From: Mesorhizobium erdmanii USDA 3471 | Lineage (GTDB): Bacteria > Pseudomonadota > Alphaproteobacteria > Rhizobiales > Rhizobiaceae | Direction of reading: 5' to 3' | DNA length: 64,000 bases | Assembly: GCF_000472705.1 (NCBI RefSeq) | Contig: NZ_KI421455.1 | Location: forward strand, 62,001-126,000 | Shown here: positions 23,677 through 32,820 of the stretch, piece after piece | Position numbering within the stretch: position 1 is the first letter of the stretch | Layout of the letters: each line of letters opens with the position of its first letter | Translations under genes and position numbers: made by a program | The notes under the pieces: generated by a model | Database searches by the model: none | What the model was told of the DNA's origin: nothing | The model's input: only the letters and a program-made list of their open reading frames with translations

Positions 23677-24396
23677 GTGCTTGAATCCCTTTATCTGAAC
23701 CTGGGCCAGCACGATGCTCTGTCAGACGCCGAGAAGGCGCTCCTGGCCGGCGCCATGACCTTCGAGCGGCATTTCGCAACCGGCCAGGACATCGTCGCAT
23801 CGGGATCGCGCCCGACCTACTCGACACTGATCCTCGACGGGCTGGCGGCGCGCTACAAGGTGCTGGAGAATGGTGGCCGGCAGTTCACGTCGTTGCAGGT
23901 GCCCGGCGACTTCGTCGATCTCCATGCTTTCCTGCTGAAGACCATGGATCACGGCATCGTCGCCTTGTCGCCCTGCCATGTCATGTTCGCCGATCACGCC
24001 CGGCTTCGCGCCATCACCGAGCAGGCGCCGCACCTGACAAGGCTGTTGTGGCTGGACACGCTGGTCGACGGCGCCATACACCGCGAGTGGATCGTCGCCA
24101 TGGGACGGCGCTCCAAGACCTCGCATCTGGCCCATCTCGTCTGTGAACTCTTCGTGCGGTTGCAGGTGGTGCAACGCACCAACGGCATGAGCTTTCACCT
24201 GCCGCTCTCACAAGCCGAAATGGCCGATGTGCTTGGCCTTTCCGTCGTGCATATGAACCGTGTCATCGGCGCCTTGCGCAAGGTCGGTGTCGTCAGCTGG
24301 GCAAACCACACCGTCACAATCCTGGACTGGCACAAGCTGCGGGAAATCGCCGAGTTCGATCCAACCTATCTCAGCATGACGCGCGAGCCGCGCTAG
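23677..24396 (+). CDS. Crp/Fnr family transcriptional regulator
   Basis: This 239-residue regulator has an N-terminal cyclic-nucleotide-binding fold (FATGQDIVASGSRPTYSTLI, LQVPGDFVDLHAFLLKTMDH) and a C-terminal Crp-type winged helix whose recognition helix is around LPLSQAEMADVLGLSVVHMN with RVIGALRKVGVVSW. No cysteine cluster like that of Fnr is present, so it is not an iron-sulphur oxygen sensor; the ligand is unknown. I use the GTG at 23677, which follows CGGAGATTGCG. Such Crp/Fnr proteins are numerous in rhizobia and often control stress or light responses. No target is apparent, though the adjacent DUF892 gene is a candidate. Confidence 0.85.
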   Translation: MLESLYLNLGQHDALSDAEKALLAGAMTFERHFATGQDIVASGSRPTYSTLILDGLAARYKVLENGGRQFTSLQVPGDFVDLHAFLLKTMDHGIVALSPCHVMFADHARLRAITEQAPHLTRLLWLDTLVDGAIHREWIVAMGRRSKTSHLAHLVCELFVRLQVVQRTNGMSFHLPLSQAEMADVLGLSVVHMNRVIGALRKVGVVSWANHTVTILDWHKLREIAEFDPTYLSMTREPR

Positions 24397-24433
24397 CTAA
24401 TTTCCGAACGCGGCTCGACGATCATTCAGGAGT

Positions 24434-24931
24434 TTACGCTGCTTCGGCGGCGACGTTCACGGCCGACTCCGCAATCTGCGTCAGGGCTTCGTCGGTCGCC
24501 TTCTCTTCCTTCAGGGTCGCTTCGAGAAGTGTCACGGCGTCGTTCAGGCCGAGTTCGCCAGCCCATGTCCTCAGCGTGCCGTAACGCGAGATTTCGTAAT
24601 GCTCGACCGCCTGCGCGGCGGCCAGCAGGCCGGCATCGAGCGCGGGAGATTCCTTGTACTCCTCCATGATCTCGGCGCCTTCCTCGGTGATGCCCATGAT
24701 GGCGGCACAGGTCTTGCCCACCGGCTTCTTGCCGATCACGCCGAAGACTTTCTCCAGCCTTGCGACATGGCCTTCGGTTTCGGTGCGGTGCTTTTCAAAG
24801 GCGGCTTTCAACTCGGCGCTTTGCACTGCCTTGGCCATTTTCGGCAGCGTCGCCAATATCTTCTTTTCCGCGAAATAGATGTCTTTCAGCGTGTCGTGAA
24901 ACAGGTCGTCGAGCATTTTCTGCTTTGCCAT
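24434..24931 (-). CDS. DUF892 ferritin-like protein (YciE/YciF family)
   Basis: A 165-residue four-helix protein of the DUF892 family. It begins DDLFHDTLKDIYFAEKKILA, the family start with metal-ligand type Glu and His residues, and continues with HRTETEGHVARLEKVFGVIG and AAAQAVEHYEISRYGTLRTW, which supply the second half of the dinuclear site. Members are stress-induced, ferritin-like proteins of uncertain activity. The gene is convergent with the Crp/Fnr gene and divergent from the kdp operon, with 274 bases upstream. A general-stress (EcfG-type) promoter would be expected, but I see only a poor match. Confidence 0.87.
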   Translation of the reverse strand: MAKQKMLDDLFHDTLKDIYFAEKKILATLPKMAKAVQSAELKAAFEKHRTETEGHVARLEKVFGVIGKKPVGKTCAAIMGITEEGAEIMEEYKESPALDAGLLAAAQAVEHYEISRYGTLRTWAGELGLNDAVTLLEATLKEEKATDEALTQIAESAVNVAAEAA

Positions 24932-25205
24932 CGTCGTCTCCTCTGATGCGTGGGCCCTCGGCTCGACAACCTCGCGCTGGAAGATTTGTTCCCGCTCTCG
25001 CGAACGGAAACCTTTATAAAATTCCTATTTCTTTCCTGCTCGCGCCGTCTCGAACCTTTATGGCGTTCGGGTCCATATTCTCCAGGGAAGACACAGCTCG
25101 GTCGCGATAATCTGCCGTGACGGGGTGCTTCCATATGGCTTCAGCCTGCCGATGGCAGGCGTACAGTGCGAAACGCAAATAAAACGAAGATAAGGAACAT
25201 GCACG

Positions 25206-25286
25206 ATGGATATCGTCGTTGTCGGTCTGGAGATTTTGTTCTTCGCCCTTTCCGTCGCCTACATCAAAGTCTGCGACATTCTTTAA
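25206..25286 (+). CDS. 26-residue membrane peptide upstream of kdpF
   Basis: This short frame encodes 26 residues and ends 16 bases before kdpF. It is one hydrophobic helix with a short polar tail (MDIVVVGLEILFFALSVAYI, then KVCDIL). AAGGAAC at 25194-25200 lies at the right distance to be its ribosome site. Its size and position resemble the helper subunit KdpF, but the sequence is different, so it may be a second one-helix subunit or a leader peptide for the operon. It was found by reading the sequence and has no other support than frame, ribosome site and hydrophobicity. Confidence 0.6.
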   Translation: MDIVVVGLEILFFALSVAYIKVCDIL

Positions 25287-25302
25287 ACCGGAGGATCGCA
25301 AC

Positions 25303-25392
25303 ATGCTTCTCGACTATATCCTTGGCGGCGGTGTGACCTTGTTCCTGCTCGCCTACCTGACATACGCCCTCGTTCGCCCAGAACGCTTCTGA
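25303..25392 (+). CDS. kdpF: Potassium-transporting ATPase subunit KdpF
   Basis: KdpF is a one-helix peptide that stabilises the KdpFABC complex. This 29-residue frame (MLLDYILGGGVTLFLLAYLT, then YALVRPERF) has the typical short helix and the YAL-xRPERF ending. GGAGG at 25290-25294 is its ribosome site. It precedes kdpA by 31 bases. The length agrees with the family. Confidence 0.92.
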   Translation: MLLDYILGGGVTLFLLAYLTYALVRPERF

Positions 25393-25423
25393 CGGCAACA
25401 GCAAGGCACGGAAAGCTACAGCC

Positions 25424-27127
25424 ATGACATTCAACGGATGGATACAGATCCTCGCCTACTGCGTGGTGGTCGTTCTGCTGGTTAAGCCTCTCGGCGGCTA
25501 TATGTACCGCGTTTTCAACGGCGACCGCACATTCCTCTCGCCGATACTCGGGCCCTTCGAACGCGCCCTTTATCGCATTTCGGGAACCAGCGAGCGCGAG
25601 GAGCAGCACTGGACCGTTTATGCGGCAGGCATCATTTTCTTCAGCCTGGCCAGCTTCCTGGTCCTCTATGTCCTGCAGCGCCTGCAAGGCGTCCTGCCCT
25701 ACAATCCGGCCGGCATGACCGCGGTTGAGCAGACGCTGTCCTTCAACACCGCCGTCAGCTTCGTGACCAACACCAACTGGCAGAACTATGGCGGCGAAAG
25801 CACGATGTCCTACCTCGTGCAGATGGCGGGCCTGACGGTGCAGAACTTCATGTCAGCGGCGGTCGGCATCGCCATCGCGGTCGCGCTGATCCGCGGCTTC
25901 GCCCGCGCCTCGGTCAAGTCGATCGGCAATTTCTGGGTCGATATGACCCGCTGCACGCTCTACATCCTCCTGCCGCTCAGCATCGTGCTCACCCTTGTCT
26001 ATGTCTGGCTCGGCATGCCGCAGACGCTCGGGCCCTATGTCGACGCCACCACGCTCGAAGGCGCCAAGCAGACGATCGCTCTCGGCCCGGTTGCCTCGCA
26101 GGTCGCCATCAAGATGCTCGGCACCAATGGCGGCGGCTTCTTCAACGCCAATGCCGCGCATCCTTTCGAAAACCCCGACGCGATCTCGAACTTCATCCAG
26201 ATGGTCACGATCTTCGCGCTCGGCGCCGCGCTGACCAACGTCTTCGGCCGCATGGTCGGCAACCAGCGCCAGGGCTGGGCGATCCTGGCCACGATGGGTG
26301 TCCTGTTCATCGCCGGCGTCGCGGTCTGCTACTGGGCGGAAGCATCAGGCAACCCGCTGGTGCACGCGCTGGGCATCGACGGCGGCAACATGGAAGGCAA
26401 GGAGAGCCGCTTCGGCGTCGCCTTGTCGGCACTGTTCGCCGTCATCACCACGGCCGCGTCCTGCGGCGCGGTCAACGCCATGCATGACAGTTTCACCGCG
26501 ATCGGCGGCTTCATCCCGATGATCAACATGCAGCTCGGCGAAGTCATCGTCGGCGGCGTCGGCGCCGGCTTCTACGGCATCCTGATGTTCATCGTCGTCG
26601 CCGTCTTCGTCGCCGGCCTGATGGTCGGCCGCACGCCCGAATATCTCGGCAAGAAGATCGAGGCCAAGGAGGTCAAGATGGCCATGCTCGCCATCCTGTG
26701 CCTGCCACTGGCGATGCTGACCTTCACGGCAATCGCCGTCGTCCTGCCGACCGGCGTCGCCTCCATGGCCAATGGCGGGCCGCACGGCTTCTCCGAAGTT
26801 CTCTATGCCTACACCTCGGCGGCCGCGAACAACGGCTCGGCCTTTGGCGGCCTTTCCGGCAACACGCCCTGGTACAACATCACGCTCGGCATCACCATGT
26901 GGATGGGTCGCTTCTTCGTCATCATCCCGGCGCTTGCCATCGCCGGCTCGCTGGCGACGAAGAAGACGGTGCCGGCGTCGGCCGGCACGTTCCCGACCGA
27001 CGGCCCGCTGTTCGTCGGGCTGCTGGTCGGCGTCATCCTGATCGTCGTGGGCCTCACCTTCTTCCCGGCGCTGGCGATCGGACCGATCGTCGAACACCTG
27101 GCCATGATTCATGGGCAGACCTTCTGA
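25424..27127 (+). CDS. kdpA: Potassium-transporting ATPase potassium-binding subunit KdpA
   Basis: KdpA is the channel-like subunit of the high-affinity K+ pump and belongs to the superfamily of K+ transporters with four selectivity-filter loops. The 567-residue length is standard. Filter-type segments include SFVTNTNWQNYGGESTMSYL, MLGTNGGGFFNANAAHPFEN and YTSAAANNGSAFGGLSGNTP. Ten membrane helices are evident. It follows kdpF on the same strand. Induction by low K+ through KdpDE, encoded downstream, is expected from the family. Confidence 0.97.
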   Translation: MTFNGWIQILAYCVVVVLLVKPLGGYMYRVFNGDRTFLSPILGPFERALYRISGTSEREEQHWTVYAAGIIFFSLASFLVLYVLQRLQGVLPYNPAGMTAVEQTLSFNTAVSFVTNTNWQNYGGESTMSYLVQMAGLTVQNFMSAAVGIAIAVALIRGFARASVKSIGNFWVDMTRCTLYILLPLSIVLTLVYVWLGMPQTLGPYVDATTLEGAKQTIALGPVASQVAIKMLGTNGGGFFNANAAHPFENPDAISNFIQMVTIFALGAALTNVFGRMVGNQRQGWAILATMGVLFIAGVAVCYWAEASGNPLVHALGIDGGNMEGKESRFGVALSALFAVITTAASCGAVNAMHDSFTAIGGFIPMINMQLGEVIVGGVGAGFYGILMFIVVAVFVAGLMVGRTPEYLGKKIEAKEVKMAMLAILCLPLAMLTFTAIAVVLPTGVASMANGGPHGFSEVLYAYTSAAANNGSAFGGLSGNTPWYNITLGITMWMGRFFVIIPALAIAGSLATKKTVPASAGTFPTDGPLFVGLLVGVILIVVGLTFFPALAIGPIVEHLAMIHGQTF

Positions 27128-27152
27128 GAGCGCCCCGTCTTGGGTCAAAGTC

Positions 27153-27368
27153 ATGTCCTGGTTAAACATCAAGCGGCGCAACGTTGAGCGTCGAGGCGAC
27201 AGGGAGGGGGAGACAATCCCTCCCCCTTTCCCGACCGTGTCCACATTCTTCGGCATAGCGGCCGTCATGATCGTGATCTGGCTGCTGGTCTATGGGCCGC
27301 CGCATCTTCCTTCGGCATCCGATCGATCGGTGCCTGCCAACATTTCAGATACTGGAGCCAACAAATGA
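27153..27368 (+). CDS. Possible small membrane protein between kdpA and kdpB
   Basis: The 237-base gap between kdpA and kdpB is unusually long and is filled by this frame of 71 residues (or 85 if started at 27111 inside kdpA). It has a basic start (MSWLNIKRRNVERRGDREGE), one membrane helix (VSTFFGIAAVMIVIWLLVYG) and a polar tail. Its TGA stop overlaps the kdpB ATG (ATGA at 27365-27368), the usual arrangement for coupled translation. The ribosome site is weak. It could be an accessory subunit; it could also be chance, since high-GC DNA has long open frames. I know of no family. Confidence 0.45.
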   Translation: MSWLNIKRRNVERRGDREGETIPPPFPTVSTFFGIAAVMIVIWLLVYGPPHLPSASDRSVPANISDTGANK

Positions 27369-29458
27369 GCCAGTCCAAATCCGCCAGCATCATGGATGCC
27401 GGCATCCTGTGGCCCGCCATCGGCGGGGCCTTCAGGAAGCTCAACCCGCGCACCCTGATCAGGAACCCGGTGATGTTCGTCGTCGCCGTCGTCTCGGCGC
27501 TGACATCAGTGCTGTTCGTCAGGGACCTGATCACCGGCGGCGGCGACTTCAAGTTCACGCTGCAGATCATCATCTGGCTGTGGTTCACCGTGCTGTTCGC
27601 CAATTTCGCCGAAGCCGTCGCCGAAGGCCGCGGCAAGGCGCAAGCCGACTCGCTGCGCAAGGCGCGCACCGAAACCCAGGCCAAGCTTCTGACCGGTGAG
27701 GATCGCACGAAATACAAACTGGTGCCTGGCACCAGCCTGAAAGTCGGCGATGCCGTGCTGGTCGAGGCCGGCGACATCATCCCGTCGGACGGCGAGGTGG
27801 TCGAAGGCGTCGCCTCGGTCAACGAGGCGGCGATCACAGGCGAATCCGCACCGGTCATCCGCGAATCCGGCGGCGACCGTTCAGCGGTGACCGGCGGCAC
27901 GCAAGTGCTGTCCGACTGGATCCGCGTGCGTATCACCGCGGCATCGGGCCATACCTTCCTCGACCGCATGATCTCGCTGGTCGAAGGTGCCGAGCGCCAG
28001 AAGACGCCGAACGAGATCGCGCTCAACATCCTGCTGGTCGGCATGACGCTGATCTTCGTGCTGGCCACGGCGACGATCCCGAGCTTCGCCTCCTATTCGG
28101 GCGGCTATATTTCGGTAACCGTCCTCGTCGCCCTATTCGTCACCCTGATCCCGACCACGATCGGCGCGCTGCTTTCGGCGATCGGCATCGCCGGCATGGA
28201 CCGCCTGGTGCGCTTCAATGTGCTGGCCATGTCGGGCCGTGCCGTCGAGGCGGCCGGCGACGTCGACACGCTGCTGCTCGACAAGACCGGCACGATCACG
28301 CTCGGCAACCGCCAGGCGACGGAATTCCGTCCGGTCAAGGGCGTCACCGAACAGGAACTCGCCGACGCGGCCCAGCTCGCCTCGCTCGCCGACGAAACGC
28401 CGGAGGGCCGCTCGATCGTCGTCCTGGCCAAGGAGAAATACGGTATCCGCGCCCGTGACATGGCAACGCTGCACGCCACCTTCGTTCCCTTCACCGCGCA
28501 GACCCGCATGAGCGGCGTCGACGTCGACGGCTCGTCGGTGCGCAAGGGCGCGGTCGATTCCGTGCTTGCCCATGTCAACCAGCCGACGGTTGCCGCTCAC
28601 GGCATGCGTCCGAGCAGCGATTCCGTCCGGGATCTGCAGGCGGTCGCCGACGAGATCGCCAAGTCCGGCGGCACGCCGCTGGCGGTCGAACGTGACGGAC
28701 GCCTGCTCGGCGTCGTCCATCTCAAGGACATCGTCAAGGGCGGCATCAGCGAGCGCTTCGCGGAATTGCGGCGCATGGGCATCCGCACGGTGATGATCAC
28801 CGGCGACAATCCGTTGACGGCCGCCGCGATCGCGGCGGAAGCCGGTGTCGATGACTTCCTCGCCCAGGCCACGCCCGAGGACAAGCTGAAGCTGATCCGC
28901 GACGAACAGGCCAAGGGCAAGCTGGTCGCCATGTGCGGCGACGGTACCAACGATGCGCCCGCCCTTGCCCAGGCCGATGTCGGCGTCGCCATGAACACCG
29001 GCACGGTTGCGGCGCGCGAAGCCGGCAACATGATCGATCTCGACAGCGATCCGACCAAGCTCATCGAGATCGTCGAGATCGGCAAGGCCCTGCTGATGAC
29101 GCGCGGCTCGCTGACGACCTTCTCGATCGCCAACGACGTGGCCAAGTACTTCGCCATCATCCCGGCGATGTTCGCCGTCTTCTACGTTGCGCCCGGACAG
29201 ACCACCGGTCCGCTGCAGGCGCTCAACATCATGCATCTGTCGACGCCGCAGAGCGCCATCCTGTCGGCCATCATCTTCAACGCGCTGATCATCATCGCGC
29301 TGATCCCGCTGTCGCTGAAAGGCGTCAAGTATCGTGCGATCGGCGCCGGCGCGCTGCTCAGCCGCAACCTTCTGGTCTATGGCCTCGGCGGCATCATCGT
29401 CCCCTTCGTCGGCATCAAGGCGATCGACATGATCGTCACCGCCCTCGGCCTCGCTTAA
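27365..29458 (+). CDS. kdpB: Potassium-transporting ATPase ATP-binding subunit KdpB
   Basis: KdpB is the P-type ATPase subunit that drives K+ uptake. The 697-residue length fits. The phosphorylation motif DKTGTITLGN places the catalytic Asp near residue 306. Other P-type signatures are SVNEAAITGESAPVIRESGG (the TGES loop), GMRPSSDSVRD, and VAMCGDGTNDAPALAQADVG (hinge motif GDGTNDAPAL). It overlaps the end of a small frame at its start and is followed 11 bases later by kdpC. Confidence 0.97.
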   Translation: MSQSKSASIMDAGILWPAIGGAFRKLNPRTLIRNPVMFVVAVVSALTSVLFVRDLITGGGDFKFTLQIIIWLWFTVLFANFAEAVAEGRGKAQADSLRKARTETQAKLLTGEDRTKYKLVPGTSLKVGDAVLVEAGDIIPSDGEVVEGVASVNEAAITGESAPVIRESGGDRSAVTGGTQVLSDWIRVRITAASGHTFLDRMISLVEGAERQKTPNEIALNILLVGMTLIFVLATATIPSFASYSGGYISVTVLVALFVTLIPTTIGALLSAIGIAGMDRLVRFNVLAMSGRAVEAAGDVDTLLLDKTGTITLGNRQATEFRPVKGVTEQELADAAQLASLADETPEGRSIVVLAKEKYGIRARDMATLHATFVPFTAQTRMSGVDVDGSSVRKGAVDSVLAHVNQPTVAAHGMRPSSDSVRDLQAVADEIAKSGGTPLAVERDGRLLGVVHLKDIVKGGISERFAELRRMGIRTVMITGDNPLTAAAIAAEAGVDDFLAQATPEDKLKLIRDEQAKGKLVAMCGDGTNDAPALAQADVGVAMNTGTVAAREAGNMIDLDSDPTKLIEIVEIGKALLMTRGSLTTFSIANDVAKYFAIIPAMFAVFYVAPGQTTGPLQALNIMHLSTPQSAILSAIIFNALIIIALIPLSLKGVKYRAIGAGALLSRNLLVYGLGGIIVPFVGIKAIDMIVTALGLA

Positions 29459-29469
29459 GGATCATTCCG

Positions 29470-30033
29470 ATGCTCAAACAACTCAGACCCGCGATCATCA
29501 TGATCGTTTTCTTCACGGTCCTGACCGGCCTGATCTATCCCCTGGGGATGACCGGCATCGCCCAGGCGCTGTTCCCGCGCCAGGCCAATGGCAGCCTGAT
29601 CGAGAAGGATGGCAAGGTCATCGGCTCCGAACTGATCGGCCAGGCCTTCGCCAGCGACAAATATTTCCATGGCCGGCCTTCAGCGGCCGGCAATGGCTAC
29701 GACGCAACGGCCTCCGGAGGCACCAATCTCGGCCCGACCAACCCCAAGCTGATCGAGCGCATCAAGGGCGATGCCGAGAAGCTGAAAGCGGAGAACCCGA
29801 ATGCGCCGGTGCCGATGGACATGGTGACGACGTCCGGCAGCGGCCTCGATCCGCAGGTCAGCCCGGAGGCCGCCTATTTCCAGGTTCCGCGCGTCGCCAA
29901 GGCCAGGGGCATCGACGAGGCCAAGGTGAAGGCGCTTGTCGACGGCCAGGTCGAGAGCAGGGAACTCGGCTTCATGGGAGAGCCGGTGGTCAACGTGCTG
30001 GCCCTCAACCTGGCGCTGGACGCCGCTAAATAG
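29470..30033 (+). CDS. kdpC: Potassium-transporting ATPase subunit KdpC
   Basis: KdpC is the single-helix subunit that holds KdpA and KdpB together and aids ATP binding. The 187-residue protein starts with one membrane helix (RPAIIMIVFFTVLTGLIYPL) followed by a periplasmic-type domain with the signatures LIGQAFASDKYFHGRPSAAG, SGGTNLGPTNPKL and TTSGSGLDPQVSPEAAYFQV. The ATG at 29470 is 11 bases after kdpB. A strong stem-loop lies between kdpC and kdpD. Confidence 0.96.
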   Translation: MLKQLRPAIIMIVFFTVLTGLIYPLGMTGIAQALFPRQANGSLIEKDGKVIGSELIGQAFASDKYFHGRPSAAGNGYDATASGGTNLGPTNPKLIERIKGDAEKLKAENPNAPVPMDMVTTSGSGLDPQVSPEAAYFQVPRVAKARGIDEAKVKALVDGQVESRELGFMGEPVVNVLALNLALDAAK

Positions 30034-30042
30034 GCGATGGCA

Positions 30043-30073
30043 AGGTCCGGGGATCGACAGCATCCCCGGACCT
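30043..30073 (+). other. Perfect 12-bp hairpin between kdpC and kdpD
   Basis: AGGTCCGGGGAT (30043-30054) and ATCCCCGGACCT (30062-30073) pair perfectly around a seven-base loop. No T run follows, so it is not a classical terminator. It may act as an RNA stability or partial-termination element that lowers kdpDE expression relative to kdpFABC. Confidence 0.6.
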
Positions 30074-30090
30074 CTCCATGATCGATCCTG

Positions 30091-32820
30091 ATGCCGGAAG
30101 ACAGAAGCAACGAAAACAGACCTTCCCCCGACGCGCTGCTCGAGCATGCCGAGCGGGAGGGACGCGGCCGTCTGCGGATATTCCTCGGCGCGGCACCCGG
30201 TGTCGGAAAAACCTACGAAATGCTGATGTCGGGCCGTGCCAGGCTGGCCGACGGCATCGATGTGGTGATCGGCGTCGTCGAGACCCATGGCCGCAAGGAA
30301 ACCCAGGCCCTGGTCGAGGGCTATGAAGTCATTGCGCGCCGCAAGGTCGACTACAAGGGGCGCTTCCTCGACGAGATGGATATCGACGCCATCCTCGCCC
30401 GGCGCCCGGCGCTGGTTCTCGTCGATGAACTCGCCCATACCAACGCGCCCGGCAGCCGCCACCCCAAGCGCTATCTCGACGTCCAGGAGATCCTGGCGCG
30501 CGGCATCGACGTCTACACGACGCTCAACATCCAGCATGTCGAAAGCCTGAACGACGTCGTCGCGCAGATCACCCGGGTCAGGGTGCGCGAGACGGTTCCC
30601 GATTCCATTATCGACCAGGCCGATGACGTCGAAATCATCGATCTTACGCCCGACGACCTGATCAAGCGGCTGGAAGAGGGAAAGGTCTATTTCCCCAACA
30701 CCGCGCAGCGCGCCATCGAGAACTATTTCTCGTCAGGCAATCTGACGGCGCTGCGCGAACTGGCGCTGCGTCGCACCGCCCAGCGTGTCGACGAGCAACT
30801 GCTCAATCACATGCAGTCCCATGCCATCCAGGGTCCCTGGGCCGCGGGCGAGAGGGTGCTCGTCTGCGTCGACCCGCGCCCGGGAGGGGCTGCCCGCATC
30901 CGCTACGCACGCAGGCTGGCCGACCGGCTGCGTGCGCCATGGACGGCGCTGCATGTCGATACGCCTCGTTCGGCCGGCATGTCCGAGGAAGACAAGGACC
31001 GGCTCGCCACGCTCATGCGCCTTGCCGAGCAGCTCGGCGCCGAGGCGACGACCATTCCCGGCCAGAACGTCGCGCAAGACATCGTGCGCCACGCGACGGC
31101 GAACAACTTCACCCATATCGTGGTCGGCAGGCCGACCCGGTCGCGCTGGCGCGAATTGATCGAGGGTTCGCTCACCTACGACCTGATCCGCAATGCCGGC
31201 GACATCAGCGTGCATGTCATTTCGGGGACCGAACGGGATGCCGAGGCGACGTCGCGAAGGGTCAAGGCGGCGGCCGAGCAGAAGCAGTTCCAGATCTGGC
31301 CCTATCTGCTCGCCACGACCTATGTCGCCGGGTCATTGGCCCTCAGCGCTGTCCTCGACCAATTTCTCGACGTCCGCAATCTGGCCATCGTCTTCCTGCT
31401 GGGGGTTTTGACGTCGGCGGTGGCCGGCGGCCTTTGGCCGGCGCTCTATGCCTGCTTCCTCAGTGCCCTTGCCTTCAACTATTTCTTCCTCGAGCCGCGC
31501 TACACGCTGACCATCCGCGATCCCGAGAGCATCGTCGCGCTCGCCGTCTTCCTTGCCGTCGCGGTCATCGCCAGCAATCTCGCCGCGCGCATGCAGCGCC
31601 AGGCAGTTGCCGCCCGCTCGCGGGCACGGGCCACCGAGGACATCTACCTCTTCTCCAAGAAGCTCGCCGGAGCCGGCACGCTCGACGATGTGCTGTGGGC
31701 CACCGCCTTCCAGATCGCCTCGATGCTGAAGCTGCGCGTGGTGCTGCTTTTGCCCGAGAACGGCACCATCACCGTCAAGGCCGGCTATCCGCCCGACGAC
31801 ACGCTGGCCGAGGCCGACATCGCCGCCGCGCGCTGGGCCTGGGAACACAACCGTGCCGCGGGGCGCGGCGCCGACACGCTGCCCGGCGCCAAGCGTCTTT
31901 ATCTGCCTTTGCGGACAGGCCGCACCGCGATCGGTGTCGTCGGCCTCGACAATGACAAGCAGGGTCCGCTGCTGACGCCCGAGCAACAGCGCCTGCTCGA
32001 TGCGCTGGCCGACCAGGCCGCGGTGGCGATCGAACGCATCCAGCTCGTCGCCGATGTCGACCGCGCCAAGCTCGCGGCCGAAGCCGACCGGCTGCGCTCG
32101 GCCCTGCTGACCTCGATTTCGCATGATCTGAAAACGCCGCTCTCGGCAATCATGGGAGCGGCCGGTACGCTCAAGGAATTCGCGCCTGATCTACCCGAAC
32201 AGGACCGGGCGGAGCTTCTATCGACGGTGATCGACGAATCGGAACGGCTGAACCGCTTCATCGCCAATCTGCTCGACATGACCAAGATCGAGTCCGGGGC
32301 GATGGAGCCGAACTATGCCCTGCATTATGTCGGCGATGTCGTCGGCACGGCGCTCAACCGCGCCCGCAAGATCACCAGCGGACACAAGATCGAGGTCGAT
32401 ATTCCGCCCGACCTGCCGATGCTGAAGCTCGATCCCGTGCTGTTCGAACAGGTTCTGTTCAACCTTCTCGACAATGCATCGAAATATTCGCCGCCCGGCT
32501 CGACGATCCGCGTGCAGGGATGGGCCGACAATGGATCCGTCATGGTGCAGATCATGGATGAGGGGCTGGGCATTCCGGCGCAGGACCTCGAACGCGTGTT
32601 CGACACTTTCTACCGGGTGCGCAAGGGCGATCAGGTCCGCGCCGGTACCGGGCTCGGCCTGTCGATCTGCCGCGGCTTTGTCGAATCGATGGGCGGCACG
32701 ATCTCGGCCGCTAACCGGACCGACCGCCTCGGTGCCGCCTTCACCATCAGGATGCCGGTGCCGACAGAAGCGCCCGATATCGACAATCGCGGCGAAGAGA
32801 CCAGCATGGATCAGCTTTGA
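30091..32820 (+). CDS. kdpD: Sensor histidine kinase KdpD
   Basis: KdpD senses low K+ and phosphorylates KdpE. The 909-residue protein has the usual order: an N-terminal KdpD domain with a Walker A-like IFLGAAPGVGKTYEMLMSGR and VLVDELAHTNAPGSRHPKRY, a Usp-like domain, four membrane helices (residues ~400-500), a GAF-like domain, then the kinase core. The phosphorylated histidine is in SISHDLKTPLSAIMGA, His678. ATP-binding boxes are FNLLDNASKYSPPGS and GTGLGLSICRGFVESMGG. Its TGA stop overlaps the kdpE start (TGATG), so the pair is coupled. Confidence 0.97.
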   Translation: MPEDRSNENRPSPDALLEHAEREGRGRLRIFLGAAPGVGKTYEMLMSGRARLADGIDVVIGVVETHGRKETQALVEGYEVIARRKVDYKGRFLDEMDIDAILARRPALVLVDELAHTNAPGSRHPKRYLDVQEILARGIDVYTTLNIQHVESLNDVVAQITRVRVRETVPDSIIDQADDVEIIDLTPDDLIKRLEEGKVYFPNTAQRAIENYFSSGNLTALRELALRRTAQRVDEQLLNHMQSHAIQGPWAAGERVLVCVDPRPGGAARIRYARRLADRLRAPWTALHVDTPRSAGMSEEDKDRLATLMRLAEQLGAEATTIPGQNVAQDIVRHATANNFTHIVVGRPTRSRWRELIEGSLTYDLIRNAGDISVHVISGTERDAEATSRRVKAAAEQKQFQIWPYLLATTYVAGSLALSAVLDQFLDVRNLAIVFLLGVLTSAVAGGLWPALYACFLSALAFNYFFLEPRYTLTIRDPESIVALAVFLAVAVIASNLAARMQRQAVAARSRARATEDIYLFSKKLAGAGTLDDVLWATAFQIASMLKLRVVLLLPENGTITVKAGYPPDDTLAEADIAAARWAWEHNRAAGRGADTLPGAKRLYLPLRTGRTAIGVVGLDNDKQGPLLTPEQQRLLDALADQAAVAIERIQLVADVDRAKLAAEADRLRSALLTSISHDLKTPLSAIMGAAGTLKEFAPDLPEQDRAELLSTVIDESERLNRFIANLLDMTKIESGAMEPNYALHYVGDVVGTALNRARKITSGHKIEVDIPPDLPMLKLDPVLFEQVLFNLLDNASKYSPPGSTIRVQGWADNGSVMVQIMDEGLGIPAQDLERVFDTFYRVRKGDQVRAGTGLGLSICRGFVESMGGTISAANRTDRLGAAFTIRMPVPTEAPDIDNRGEETSMDQL

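Noticed and set aside
24967..24992. Possible EcfG-type stress promoter before the DUF892 gene
   Set aside because: GGAAC is present at about the right distance, but the -10 reads GTTG or GGTT instead of CGTT, so the match is too weak.
27202..27224. GGGAGGG/CCCTCCC hairpin between kdpA and kdpB
   Set aside because: Only seven pairs with a nine-base loop and no T run, and it lies inside a possible small gene; not strong enough to call a terminator or attenuator.
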